This document shows, in pieces, positions 28,597 to 36,790 of a stretch of DNA of 64,000 nt. The notes under the pieces were generated by a model. It was not told the DNA's origin. It saw nothing but the letters and a program-made list of their open reading frames with translations, and made no database searches. Origin of the DNA: Gracilimonas sp. Lineage in GTDB: Bacteria; Bacteroidota; Rhodothermia; Balneolales; Balneolaceae. The DNA is taken from positions 62,001 through 126,000 of the forward strand of contig NZ_JAVJQO010000004.1 of assembly GCF_040218225.1 (NCBI RefSeq), given 5' to 3'. Numbering within the stretch: the stretch's first letter is position 1; each line of letters opens with the position of its first letter. Both the position numbers and the translations under genes were made by a program.

Positions 28597-30984
28597 TCAC
28601 TCACTCCGCAGGCTTTTAACCGGATTTTCCGTGGCTGCTTTATAGGACTGAATACTAACCGTAATCCCGGCAATCAGCATAGAAATAACCATTGCGGCCA
28701 GGAAGGGGACAATATCCAGATCGATGCGATAGCGGAAGTTGGCCAGCCATTCTTTTAATAAATACCATGCAACTGGCAAGCTGATGATATTTGAAAGCAG
28801 AATCCATTTCAGGAAATCTTTACTTAGCAATATTCCGATTCCAGTTGTAGTGGAACCAAGCACCTTTCTGATTCCGATCTCTTTTCTTCGTTGTTGAACG
28901 GTAAACACCGACAGAATAAACAGCCCGATAGCTGCTATAGAAATAGCCAGAATTGAAAAGTGACGTATCATCTGTGAAAGAGTTTGCTCGGTACTGTACT
29001 GCTGAGCAAAAGAATCGTCAAGGAAATTATACTCAAAAGAGCGATTGGGTAAGAATTTACTCCATACTTCTTCTACTTCCGTCAGAGTTCTGCTCATATT
29101 TTGTGCGTCCATTTTCAATGATACAGTCGGTAAAGCCTCACCGTAAAACATGATCAGAGGCTCCACCTCATGGCGTACCGTAGCAAAGTGAAAGTCCTCC
29201 ACCACGCCTACTATATTCAGAACCGTTGGATTATCGCTGTTAGCTCCAAACGTCAGGGTTTTGTCGGTTCCTGTTTCCCAGCCCAGCATCCTTAAAAAAG
29301 CCTGGTTCACCAAAACTGAATTGCCCGAATCAGCATATTGAGTTGAAAAGTTGCGGCCTTCAGCAATACCGATTCCCATCGTTGGGATGTAATTATCGTT
29401 AATGTTTGTCACACTGGAGATAATGTTTTCCTCTGACGAAATGCCTTCTGGCGTAACTCCTGACCGCCCATATTGAGATCCGATTTGCTGAACTGAAGCC
29501 CCAACTGATTTAACACCGGGAATTTTGGCAAGTTCATCATAAAAAGTGACTGCATTATCCGGGTTTTGAAACTGCCCCGCACTTAACGTTACAATCTGGT
29601 CACGATCATACCCTAAATCAGCGTTAAAAATGAAATTCATCTGCTGAAATACAACAATGGTTCCAGCCAGCAAAGCAATAGAAATCATAAACTGCAGAAC
29701 TACCAGGGAATGTCTCAAAAAGGACCCTTTGGAACTGCTTGAAAATGCACCTTTTAAAACCGTGGTCGGCTTGAATGACGACAGTACTGCAGCGGGATAT
29801 AATCCGGATAGCATCCCGATAAGCAAAATGCCTGCTATAGATGCACCGATAAACTCCGGAGTCAGCAGCCAGCTGATATCCGCATATCTCGAATACATAT
29901 CATTTAGTACAGGAAGCATCGCATAAACCAACGCGACTGACATCACAAAGGCCAGCAGTACCAGGAAGATTGATTCAATCAAATGCTGGGCAATAAGCTG
30001 ACTTCGCACTCCGCCAACCACTTTTCTCAATCCAATTTCTTTTGCCCGGGAAGTTGAACGGGCTGTCACCAAATTCACATAATTAAAGCAGGCAAGAATC
30101 AACACCATCAAAGCAATAGCCATCATGATATACACATTACTGATATCGCTTTTCCGGTTATTTACATCAAAAAGAATTTCCGATGAATTCAGGTGAACAT
30201 CTGAAAGTGGAATGATGGTCGGGAAAAACATTTCGTATCCGCCGTTATCGGTAGCAATTTGCATGAGCCGGTCTGCAAACTGTTCGGTATCTCTCGGCCG
30301 GTCAAAAAGCACATAGGTTTGAACGGAGATCGAATTCCAGGATTCCAGAAACTGAGAAAACCCCTGCTGTCCTTCACCCGCTACCATTGCCTGCAGAACT
30401 TCGAACTGAAAGTGTGAGCTGGGAGGGACATCTTCCATTACTCCAACCACTTCCAGCAAGTTTCCCTGCTGGTTTTCAATAGTCTCTCCAATAATGTCTT
30501 CCCTTCCAAATACCCGATCTGCAAAGCTTTGTGTTACTACCACCGTACCGGGACGGGTAAGTACATCTTCATATGAACCCCGAATCAGTTCAAAATCAAA
30601 AATTTTAAAAAATGAGTTTTCCGTGAGATAAGAAGTTTCAACCAGGTAATTCTCGTTATTATACCTTATTGAGTTCTGTCCCTGATTGCTGATTCTCACC
30701 GTCTCAACAATCTCCGGTAAATTTTCTTCCAGCGCCGGTCCCAAAGCAGGATAAGAGACGCCTACACGTTGTGAAGAAACACCGCGAGCTTTGTCAATCG
30801 TTACCACACGGCCAATACGCTCATAGTTAGAATTGAATTTATTGAAGCTTAAATCTTCCCACACATAGAGTCCAAGAATGATGAACGCTGAAATCCCCAA
30901 AACCAAACCAAGTAAATTTACCCCGGTATATCCCTTATGCTTGATCAGGTTTCTCCACGAGGTCAGAATATAATTTTTAAACAT
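28597..30984 (-). CDS. FtsX/MacB-type ABC transporter permease
   Basis: 795 residues. N-terminal helix in MFKNYILTSWRNLIKHKGYTGVNLLGL (the standard opening of the Bacteroidetes permease family), a large periplasmic MacB-PCD domain, then three FtsX helices (about residues 285-420), a second periplasmic domain, and a second set of helices at the C terminus with QRRKEIGIRKVLGS. No ATPase subunit is adjacent. ATG 30984 has AAGGTG upstream; a GTG at 30990 is in frame. Confidence 0.9.
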   Translation of the reverse strand: MFKNYILTSWRNLIKHKGYTGVNLLGLVLGISAFIILGLYVWEDLSFNKFNSNYERIGRVVTIDKARGVSSQRVGVSYPALGPALEENLPEIVETVRISNQGQNSIRYNNENYLVETSYLTENSFFKIFDFELIRGSYEDVLTRPGTVVVTQSFADRVFGREDIIGETIENQQGNLLEVVGVMEDVPPSSHFQFEVLQAMVAGEGQQGFSQFLESWNSISVQTYVLFDRPRDTEQFADRLMQIATDNGGYEMFFPTIIPLSDVHLNSSEILFDVNNRKSDISNVYIMMAIALMVLILACFNYVNLVTARSTSRAKEIGLRKVVGGVRSQLIAQHLIESIFLVLLAFVMSVALVYAMLPVLNDMYSRYADISWLLTPEFIGASIAGILLIGMLSGLYPAAVLSSFKPTTVLKGAFSSSSKGSFLRHSLVVLQFMISIALLAGTIVVFQQMNFIFNADLGYDRDQIVTLSAGQFQNPDNAVTFYDELAKIPGVKSVGASVQQIGSQYGRSGVTPEGISSEENIISSVTNINDNYIPTMGIGIAEGRNFSTQYADSGNSVLVNQAFLRMLGWETGTDKTLTFGANSDNPTVLNIVGVVEDFHFATVRHEVEPLIMFYGEALPTVSLKMDAQNMSRTLTEVEEVWSKFLPNRSFEYNFLDDSFAQQYSTEQTLSQMIRHFSILAISIAAIGLFILSVFTVQQRRKEIGIRKVLGSTTTGIGILLSKDFLKWILLSNIISLPVAWYLLKEWLANFRYRIDLDIVPFLAAMVISMLIAGITVSIQSYKAATENPVKSLRSE

Positions 30985-31100
30985 GAGCACACCTTTTTTG
31001 ATGAAGGATGAAGGTAATATTCCGATGCTTTACGCATCAAATAATATCAGGTTACCCGAAAGACGATTGAAATCCGAAAAAAGGTGTAAAATCACATGTT

Positions 31101-31529
31101 TTAATTACGACCCTTCTTAGTTTGATTGGCTTCCGTGTGTTTCTTGAAGTTATTCAGAATGACCTGCCACCCCTCCCTTTGCATCTCAATTGAGTTTTCA
31201 GATTCCGCGTCAAAAACGGTAGTTACTTTAGTTTCACCATCCTGATTCTCAAAATCTGTAACCACTTTCCGGCCGTCGTCGAGGGTATATACGATTTTCT
31301 TTTTGTTGATTATCTCATCGTAAGTAGCTTTAAAATCAAAGCCAAAACTGCCATCTTTGGCCTCCATTCTTGCCTTATATCTGCCGCCGGGTTGCAGGTC
31401 ATTCTCTGCACTTGGACAGTGCCAGTCATCGGAAGCAAAGTTCCAGTTTTTGATATGTTCGGGCAGCGTATAGCAGTCCCATGCCTTTTGGGTATCAGCT
31501 TTAACTATAGCTTTAATTGTGATTTTCAT
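31101..31529 (-). CDS. SRPBCC/AHSA1-domain protein
   Basis: 142 residues from ATG 31529 (MKITIKAIVKADTQKAWDCYTLPEHIKNWNFASDDWHC...). The pattern WDCYTxPEHIKNWNFASDDWHCP and GGRYKARMEAKDGSFGFDF is that of the activator-of-HSP90-like START subfamily, with the C-terminal helix EMQREGWQVILNNFKKHTE. Binds hydrophobic ligands in the family. Last gene of the minus-strand cluster that begins at 35944. Confidence 0.85.
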   Translation of the reverse strand: MKITIKAIVKADTQKAWDCYTLPEHIKNWNFASDDWHCPSAENDLQPGGRYKARMEAKDGSFGFDFKATYDEIINKKKIVYTLDDGRKVVTDFENQDGETKVTTVFDAESENSIEMQREGWQVILNNFKKHTEANQTKKGRN

Positions 31530-31595
31530 TTTATAAACGTTTGATTGTTGTTGCACTAAATTGGTTTTATGGACTTAACAGCACCATAATGGAGC

Positions 31596-32018
31596 TTAGT
31601 CTGCGAAAGTAATCATCCACCTGATGCCAAATTTATCTGTGAGCATTCCAAAATAATCGCCCCAGAACGCATCATGCATTTCCATATCAACTTCAGCTCC
31701 ATCCGAAAGCCCTTCAAAAAAATGGTCAGCCTGAACCCTGCTGTCAGCCGAAATGCACAGGTAGAAGTTATTCCCCGTTTTTATTTTTTGCCCCATCGAC
31801 TCAAGAGCATCGGTGGCCATAATCATGTTGTTTTCGCCAAAGGGCAGGGCAATGTGCATTACCTTATTCTTTTCGTCTTCGGAGAGCTTATCCGATTCCG
31901 GTGCATTGTTGAATCTGGAAATTCCGCCAATGAAATCTCCTCCAAAAATGGATTGGTAAAATTTAAAGGCTTCCTCAGTATTCCCCTGAAAATTCAGATA
32001 AGGATTGATCGTTGGCAT
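31596..32018 (-). CDS. VOC-family protein, PhnB/DUF899-like glyoxalase fold
   Basis: 140 residues. Seen: PYLNFQGNTEEAFKFYQSIFGG at the N terminus and VDMEMHDAFWGDYFGMLTDKFGIRWMITF at the C terminus, the standard PhnB-type opening and closing. The active-site histidine (MHIALPFG) is present. Substrate unknown. Part of the 31-36 kb operon. Confidence 0.88.
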   Translation of the reverse strand: MPTINPYLNFQGNTEEAFKFYQSIFGGDFIGGISRFNNAPESDKLSEDEKNKVMHIALPFGENNMIMATDALESMGQKIKTGNNFYLCISADSRVQADHFFEGLSDGAEVDMEMHDAFWGDYFGMLTDKFGIRWMITFAD

Positions 32019-32065
32019 AGATTTAGTTTTTGGGTTATTGGTTTTTAAAATTCAGTATCTGCTTT

Positions 32066-32416
32066 TCATTTTATTTCTATCACATAAGAGCTCAGTTCTT
32101 TTACTTTCGGGTTTTTAAACCCACTGAATTTATATACATCACAAAATGCATAGCTCTTTTTACTGTCCGGCATCTTCATGACTCCATCTACTGCAGCTGA
32201 GTCTCCATGTGTAATTATATTATTAATTTTGATCTGATACGCTTTCTCGCTTTTCATTTTTTCGAGTGCTTTTGTGAATTCTTCCTTGCCCTTCACCGAA
32301 AAATCACCAACGGCGATCCAGCTTATATCGTCCGTAACATTTTCAAGAATAAAGTTGATATCACTTTTGGCAAAAGCTTCGTTGAATTTTTTTAAAAACT
32401 TCCCTTTTTGTGTCAT
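32066..32416 (-). CDS. SnoaL-like/NTF2-fold protein
   Basis: 116 residues from ATG 32416 (MTQKGKFLKKFNEAFAKSDINFILENVTDDISWIAVGD...). NTF2-like pattern, with KEEFTKALEKM and INNIITHGDSAAVDGVMKM followed by a final strand. No catalytic residues identified. The ATG overlaps the stop of the upstream HMA-like gene (ATGA), so the two are translationally coupled. Confidence 0.82.
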   Translation of the reverse strand: MTQKGKFLKKFNEAFAKSDINFILENVTDDISWIAVGDFSVKGKEEFTKALEKMKSEKAYQIKINNIITHGDSAAVDGVMKMPDSKKSYAFCDVYKFSGFKNPKVKELSSYVIEIK

Positions 32417-32631
32417 GGCAATACCTCCATTTGATGACCACAATTTTCAATAATTTCTTTGATTAGCACTTCTTTTACATCCTTGTGGCTTTCGATCCGC
32501 AATACTTTATCGCAATCATCCAGGTCAAAGCTGGAATCACTCTCCGGCAATTCTTCGCGGATCTTCCGAAGGACTTCTATGGCTAGCTCCCTGTTAACTA
32601 CGTCGGTTTTATATACTTTGATATCGCTCAT
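32413..32631 (-). CDS. Small HMA-like protein without CxxC (relative of the 22287-22526 protein)
   Basis: 72 residues, MSDIKVYKTDVVNRELAIEV followed by a helix and the FDLDDCDKVLRIES core. Same length class and central motif as the 22287-22526 product, and the same company (DinB/VOC/stress-type genes). Contains one Cys in the motif, but no CxxC. ATGA overlap with the next gene and only 2 bp from the upstream VOC gene. Function unknown. Confidence 0.65.
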   Translation of the reverse strand: MSDIKVYKTDVVNRELAIEVLRKIREELPESDSSFDLDDCDKVLRIESHKDVKEVLIKEIIENCGHQMEVLP

Positions 32632-32633
32632 TC

Positions 32634-33011
32634 CTATTCTTCAATAATTGATAAAATATTCCCTGCCGGGTCTTTGAACCAAGCAATTAAAGGGCCGTTT
32701 TCACGCATAATTCCTTTTTCATCTGTAGCAATATCTCCTGAATACTGTTCAAAGATGATCCCTTTGTTAATGAGGACTTCCACGGCTTTTTCTATATCCT
32801 TAACAACAAAATTCAGGACCGTAAATACGGCAGGTTTATGTTCTTTTTCTTTTGGATATATAACAGCCCGCCCCCCACCTGACAAATCAATATTTAGAAA
32901 TCCCATTTCGTCTTTCGTCACTTTCAACCCAAGTGTTTCGCTATAGAATTTGTAAGCTTCTTCAAGATCATCGACCGAAAAACTGCTGAATGTATTTTTG
33001 ATATTAAACAT
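32634..33011 (-). CDS. VOC/glyoxalase-fold protein
   Basis: 125 residues: FSVDDLEEAYKFYSETLGLKV at the N terminus and DIATDEKGIMRENGPLIAWFKDPAGNILSII at the C terminus, the canonical VOC start and finish (D-P-x-G-N). Second half has GRAVIYPKEKEHKPA. Substrate unknown. Two bp upstream of the HMA-like gene; 4 bp after the DHFR-like gene. Confidence 0.88.
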   Translation of the reverse strand: MFNIKNTFSSFSVDDLEEAYKFYSETLGLKVTKDEMGFLNIDLSGGGRAVIYPKEKEHKPAVFTVLNFVVKDIEKAVEVLINKGIIFEQYSGDIATDEKGIMRENGPLIAWFKDPAGNILSIIEE

Positions 33012-33015
33012 ATGC

Positions 33016-33573
33016 TCAGGTTTTAAGGTTATACTTCAACATTACGACTCCGCCAGGAAATACCCGGCTTTCTGTTAGTTTCAGATCTAATCTCTTATCA
33101 ACCGGAAACATCGGTTTACCTCCGCCAATGGCTACAGGGTGAATGTATACCTGAAACTCATCAACCAGCCCGTGTTCAATAAATGTGGAAGCCAGATTTG
33201 CCCCTCCAACCGCCATATTGTTGCCGGGTTTATTTTTCAGCTTTTGGATTTCATCAGGATCGAATTCCCGGCGAAGCTCCGCATTACCTTTCACCTCTTC
33301 GAGTGTTTTTGAGAAGACAATGCGCTTGGTTTCTTGCCAAAACTTTGCATATTCAATTTCAAAATCGCTTAAATCTGGGTTTTGATCTGCTGTCAGCCAA
33401 AAATCCATCACCCCTGACATACGCCTTCCGTAGAAATTGACATCAAGGTTCTTTTCCATCTCATTAAAGTGCCTGTGTAGCTCTTCTCCGGGTTTGGTCC
33501 AGTCAATGTTGCCGTTTTCGTCCTCGATGTATCCATCGAGAGAAACCAGCTGGGCATAGATTATTTTTCTCAT
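33016..33573 (-). CDS. Dihydrofolate reductase-like (RibD C-terminal domain) protein
   Basis: 185 residues: IYAQLVSLDGYIEDENGNIDW (the family's conserved opening with the SLDG motif), KRIVFSKTLEEVKGNAEL, NNMAVGGANLASTFIEHGLVDEFQVYIHPVAIGGGKPMFP, all typical of the RibD-C/DHFR family of stand-alone reductases. NADPH-binding Gly block AVGGANL present. Not FolA itself. Middle of the operon. Confidence 0.88.
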   Translation of the reverse strand: MRKIIYAQLVSLDGYIEDENGNIDWTKPGEELHRHFNEMEKNLDVNFYGRRMSGVMDFWLTADQNPDLSDFEIEYAKFWQETKRIVFSKTLEEVKGNAELRREFDPDEIQKLKNKPGNNMAVGGANLASTFIEHGLVDEFQVYIHPVAIGGGKPMFPVDKRLDLKLTESRVFPGGVVMLKYNLKT

Positions 33574-33593
33574 CTTTGTTGTTCTTTAAAATT

Positions 33594-34097
33594 TCAGTCT
33601 TTCCTTTTTAGGACATAGACCAAACAGTCATCTTCATTAAACCTGCGTTTTTCTACAAATTTGAAGCCCAGTCGTTCATAAAAGCGGTGGGCATCGGTAT
33701 TACTTTCCAGTGGGTCAATCAGGATTGCTTCTACTCCTGGCTGTTCAAAGCAATGATTGATGGCCAGCCGCATCATTTCAGTTCCAAACCCTTTTCCAAG
33801 ATCTGTTGCTTCTCCAATCCAGATATCGATGGCCCGAAAGCCGTCCTCTATTTCACCCCAATACTGCGATTCTTCATGAGCCGGATCGATAATCTGAATA
33901 AATCCAAGAGGCCTTCCATCCAGTTCGGCGATAAACATTTCGAGCCAATCTTCATCACGCTGTAGAGCCGTTTCCCACTCCCAGTCATCATTTGGGTCAG
34001 CAGCAATTACATGAGGCTGTTCATCCCAATGCTTCAGCAGAGGCAAATCATCCAGGTTTGCTTTTCTAAAGGTGATATGGGAAGAGACTTGGTTCAT
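33594..34097 (-). CDS. GNAT acetyltransferase (aminoglycoside 6'-acetyltransferase-like)
   Basis: 167 residues. Seen: FRKANLDDLPLLKHWDEQPHVIAAD at the N terminus, WIGEATDLGKGFGTEMMRLAINHCFEQP (acetyl-CoA-binding motif A, with GKGFG) and EAILIDPLESNTDAHRFYERLGFKFVEKRRF (motif B). This layout resembles AAC(6')-type and RimI-like enzymes, but acceptor unknown. 6 bp after the upstream VOC gene. Confidence 0.87.
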   Translation of the reverse strand: MNQVSSHITFRKANLDDLPLLKHWDEQPHVIAADPNDDWEWETALQRDEDWLEMFIAELDGRPLGFIQIIDPAHEESQYWGEIEDGFRAIDIWIGEATDLGKGFGTEMMRLAINHCFEQPGVEAILIDPLESNTDAHRFYERLGFKFVEKRRFNEDDCLVYVLKRKD

Positions 34098-34103
34098 AAG
34101 AAA

Positions 34104-34481
34104 TTATTCTCCGGCATTTTCATCCACTTCAAACAAGCCAAAAGTATTTCCTTCTGTATCGATGAAGTAGCCTTGCCAGCACGTTTTTGGGATGGCAAAC
34201 TTCGGCATGGCAATCTGTCCGCCAAGCTGTAGTATCTTTTTAGCCTTTGCGTCAAAGTCATCAACTTCCATAGAACATACATAAGCATTGGTTCCACATT
34301 CCGGCGGCGGAGTATCGGCTGGCCGTTTTAGTAGTCCTCCTCTTGTACCGCCGGTTTCAATACTAAAATATTCCACGGGTACATGAGGGTTTTCTTTGAA
34401 CTTCCACCCAAATACTTCAGCATAAAAATTAGAAGCTCGATTTAGGTCATCAGCTTGAATTTCGAAATATAAATGTGCCAT
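34104..34481 (-). CDS. VOC/glyoxalase-fold protein
   Basis: 125 residues: YFEIQADDLNRASNFYAEVFGW at the N terminus and CWQGYFIDTEGNTFGLFEVDENAG at the C terminus, the standard two-module pattern of the lactoylglutathione-lyase-like branch. PADTPPPECGTNAYVCSMEVDDFDAKAKKI is the module junction. Substrate unknown. Part of the operon. Confidence 0.88.
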   Translation of the reverse strand: MAHLYFEIQADDLNRASNFYAEVFGWKFKENPHVPVEYFSIETGGTRGGLLKRPADTPPPECGTNAYVCSMEVDDFDAKAKKILQLGGQIAMPKFAIPKTCWQGYFIDTEGNTFGLFEVDENAGE

Positions 34482-34500
34482 TGTCTCGGACTTTTAGATG

Positions 34501-34914
34501 TTAGCTTTCCGACATTTTACTCATATCCATATACAACACGTTCCAGCGGTGGCCGTCCAAATCGGTGAAAGCGCAGCCGTACATCCAGCCTTGTATTTCT
34601 GAAGGCTTGGAAAAAACCGTTCCTCCGGCTTTCTCTACTTTTTGAGCAATCTCATCCACCTCTTCACGACTTTCAGCATCAAACGAAATCATCATTTCCG
34701 ATGACTTAGAGGTATCTGTGATATTATGCTGAATAACATTTTTGAATGTGTTTTCGGTAATGAGCATCACAGGTACTTTCTTTTCACCGACCTTCATGGC
34801 CGCCATGTCTTCTCTTTCCCGTTCCTCATCAAATGAAAAACCAATCGTTTTAAAAAATGCTTTAGAATTTGGAATCTTTTTAACCGGAAGATTTAGCCAT
34901 AGTTCTTTAGTCAT
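34501..34914 (-). CDS. VOC/glyoxalase-fold protein
   Basis: 137 residues: LWLNLPVKKIPNSKAFFKTIGFSF at the N terminus and EIQGWMYGCAFTDLDGHRWNVLYMD at the C terminus, typical of the YaeR/'lactoylglutathione lyase' subgroup with D-x-D-G-H-x-W. Start codon overlaps the DUF1801 stop (ATGA), so translationally coupled. Substrate unknown. Confidence 0.88.
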   Translation of the reverse strand: MTKELWLNLPVKKIPNSKAFFKTIGFSFDEEREREDMAAMKVGEKKVPVMLITENTFKNVIQHNITDTSKSSEMMISFDAESREEVDEIAQKVEKAGGTVFSKPSEIQGWMYGCAFTDLDGHRWNVLYMDMSKMSES

Positions 34915-35285
34915 TGTTCGTTCCTCTTTTTCTTGTTTGAATTTTCCTGAACTCTGAATTTCACAATTTTAGCTATCAGATCGAACGGAATGGGTTGGTC
35001 CAGCGGGAACCGCATCGAACCTTTCGCATGTTTATAATCCTTAATCTCGCTTTCAAATGCGCTAATACCAGACGGTGCCGGATAAAGTCCAATATGGTTT
35101 TTAAATGCTGCAAAATGCACAAGATTGCCATTCAGTTTAAACGTTGGCATCTGGTAACTAATAGCTTCTTCAGCATTCGGAGCTGCTTTACGGACCACTT
35201 CTCTGATCTTTTGAAGTTTTTGCTGTACTTCTTTAGGAAATGTTTCTATGTACTCATCAATAGATTGGAAATCAGTTTTTGCCAT
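34911..35285 (-). CDS. DUF1801-family protein
   Basis: 124 residues: the family block ETFPKEVQQKLQKIREVVRKAAPNAEEAISYQMPTFK, then LVHFAAFKNHIGLYPAPSGISAF and GSMRFPLDQPIPFDLIAKIVKFRV. Clear YdhG/DUF1801 signature. Structure family known, function not. 8 bp downstream of the DHFR-like gene stop, overlapping the next gene by ATGA. Confidence 0.9.
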   Translation of the reverse strand: MAKTDFQSIDEYIETFPKEVQQKLQKIREVVRKAAPNAEEAISYQMPTFKLNGNLVHFAAFKNHIGLYPAPSGISAFESEIKDYKHAKGSMRFPLDQPIPFDLIAKIVKFRVQENSNKKKRNEQ

Positions 35286-35293
35286 TGTCTTCC

Positions 35294-35944
35294 TTACGAT
35301 TTCTTCTTTATAACCACATGCGTAGCCTTACCCGTAGCTACATGTTCAACACATTCATATCCCAGGGACTTCAAATTCATTCCTGAGAAAAGGTTTTCTC
35401 CTTTTCCTAAAAGCACCGGTGAAATTGCGATATGCATCTTATCAATCAACTTTGCATTCAGATACTGCCTGATGGTATGTACGCCACCTCCTACCCGAAC
35501 GTCTTTACCTTTTGCCGCTTCAAAAGCTTGTTCAAGTGCCGCATGAATACCTTCGGTAACAAAGTAAAATACCGTCCCGCCTTCCATTTCAATGGGCTTC
35601 CGTTTGTGGTGTGTTAACACAAATACCGGCACCTGATAGGGAGGATTATCTCCCCACCAGCCTTTCCACTCATCATCCAGCCATGGGCCGCGTATGGGAC
35701 CAAACATATTGCGTCCTAAGATCCAGGCTCCGATATTTTCAAACCCTCGTGAAGCGAAATCATCGTCTACCCCGGTTTCGCCATTTCCCCCTTCACCATG
35801 CATGGATTGAAACGTTTTTGTGGGGAAAAACCACTGATGAAGGTCTTCTCCCCCCACTCCCAGCGGATTCTCTAAGCTTTGATCAGGACCTGCTCCAAAA
35901 CCATCTATTGATATGGAAAAACTTTCTACCCGTAATTTTTGCAT
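35294..35944 (-). CDS. Dihydrofolate reductase-like (RibD C-terminal domain) protein
   Basis: 216 residues: [32 protein letters not shown] (family opening with SIDG), [72 protein letters not shown]. Same branch as many Bacteroidetes 'dihydrofolate reductase family' proteins. Second DHFR-like protein in the cluster. The VOC remnant (35926-36048) overlaps its first 19 bases in another frame. Confidence 0.9.
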   Translation of the reverse strand: MQKLRVESFSISIDGFGAGPDQSLENPLGVGGEDLHQWFFPTKTFQSMHGEGGNGETGVDDDFASRGFENIGAWILGRNMFGPIRGPWLDDEWKGWWGDNPPYQVPVFVLTHHKRKPIEMEGGTVFYFVTEGIHAALEQAFEAAKGKDVRVGGGVHTIRQYLNAKLIDKMHIAISPVLLGKGENLFSGMNLKSLGYECVEHVATGKATHVVIKKKS

Positions 35945-36048
35945 CCGACTGTTTCTTTAATTTTTGAATCTTTAGATACTGAAGTATAAAATTTAGCTGC
36001 TTCTTCGGCCTGACTGTCAAACCAAAAACACGTTCTTATTTTACTCAT
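35926..36048 (-). pseudogene. Truncated VOC (PhnB/3-dmu-9-3-mt type) gene remnant
   Basis: A 40-codon frame, with an N terminus [20 protein letters not shown] that is the standard opening of PhnB-like VOC proteins (…WFD-Q-AEEAA-FY…). After about 30 codons homology stops and the frame ends inside the next gene. It sits at the head of the 31-36 kb operon, just after the promoter/operator, as if the 3' part of a sixth VOC gene had been deleted. A short leader peptide is a less likely reading. Confidence 0.65.
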
Positions 36049-36056
36049 CTGAACAT

Positions 36057-36083
36057 CTATTGTTTAAATATCAATGTTTGAAC
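36057..36083 (-). promoter_or_regulatory. Candidate operator/promoter of the 31-36 kb operon
   Basis: On the minus strand it aligns with the marR promoter/operator at about 3050-3076: 20 of 26 positions match, including the AACATT half-site and the start of the -7 box. It ends about 10 bases upstream of the first ATG (36048). Suggests that the MarR-type regulator at 2566-3009 also controls this operon. Confidence 0.45.
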
Positions 36084-36098
36084 TTATTATGACTATTT

Positions 36099-36587
36099 TT
36101 ACTCATAGCTCATCGGAGCTTTATTAAATCCCCTTCTCATGATACTTATTTGTCCAATATGATATCCTATATGATGATTCACAAAAGCCCACAAATCCAA
36201 TACTGTTTCTGCAACCTGGCTAAAAGGCTCTTCCGGCACTTTAGCTAAATCATTCTTATCAAGTTTGGCAAGTCCTTTTCGGGTTAACTCATACAAAGCA
36301 TTCCATTCACTTTTAATCTCTTCAATATCCGGGTATTCAAAATTGTCTTTAGCGGCAGACTGCCCCATCACTGCAAAAAGCTCATTCCACTTTACCTCCG
36401 GATTTACACCAGCTATTTGTGCCAAGGCATATTGTGAGTTCAATAGATGACCTGCCAAATATTTTACATGATTCATTTTTGGATATCCGTCAAGCCGGGA
36501 ATTTGTCTCAGCATCAGAAAAACCCTTCAGCACATTATTGAATAACTGCTGATGTAAATCGAATTGTATAAGTAGTGCTTTTTGCAT
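36099..36587 (-). CDS. DinB-family protein
   Basis: 162 residues from ATG 36587 (MQKALLIQFDLHQQLFNNVL). Helical DinB pattern: NHVKYLAGHLLNSQYALAQIAG (first His), FEYPDIEEIKSEWNALYELTRKGL, and LWAFVNHHIGYHIGQISIMRRGF with the C-terminal metal-binding HxxYHxGQ. ATG 36587 is preferred because residues upstream have no family match. Separate from the operon by its promoter region, but on the same strand and could be read through. Confidence 0.86.
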   Translation of the reverse strand: MQKALLIQFDLHQQLFNNVLKGFSDAETNSRLDGYPKMNHVKYLAGHLLNSQYALAQIAGVNPEVKWNELFAVMGQSAAKDNFEYPDIEEIKSEWNALYELTRKGLAKLDKNDLAKVPEEPFSQVAETVLDLWAFVNHHIGYHIGQISIMRRGFNKAPMSYE

Positions 36588-36790
36588 AATAAATACAGAA
36601 TTTAATTGTCGATGGAAACTTTGTAAGAAACTGAGCCGCATCGACTTTTCAGAACATAATGCCTGAAAACCAATGTTACCCTGTGTAATTACGGCAATCT
36701 TGCAGGTTGATTGCGACATCCGGTTTTAATTACTTATCAAAAGCAGTACATAAATGATCATTCTTATTGACCAACTTTAATTTATAAGCC

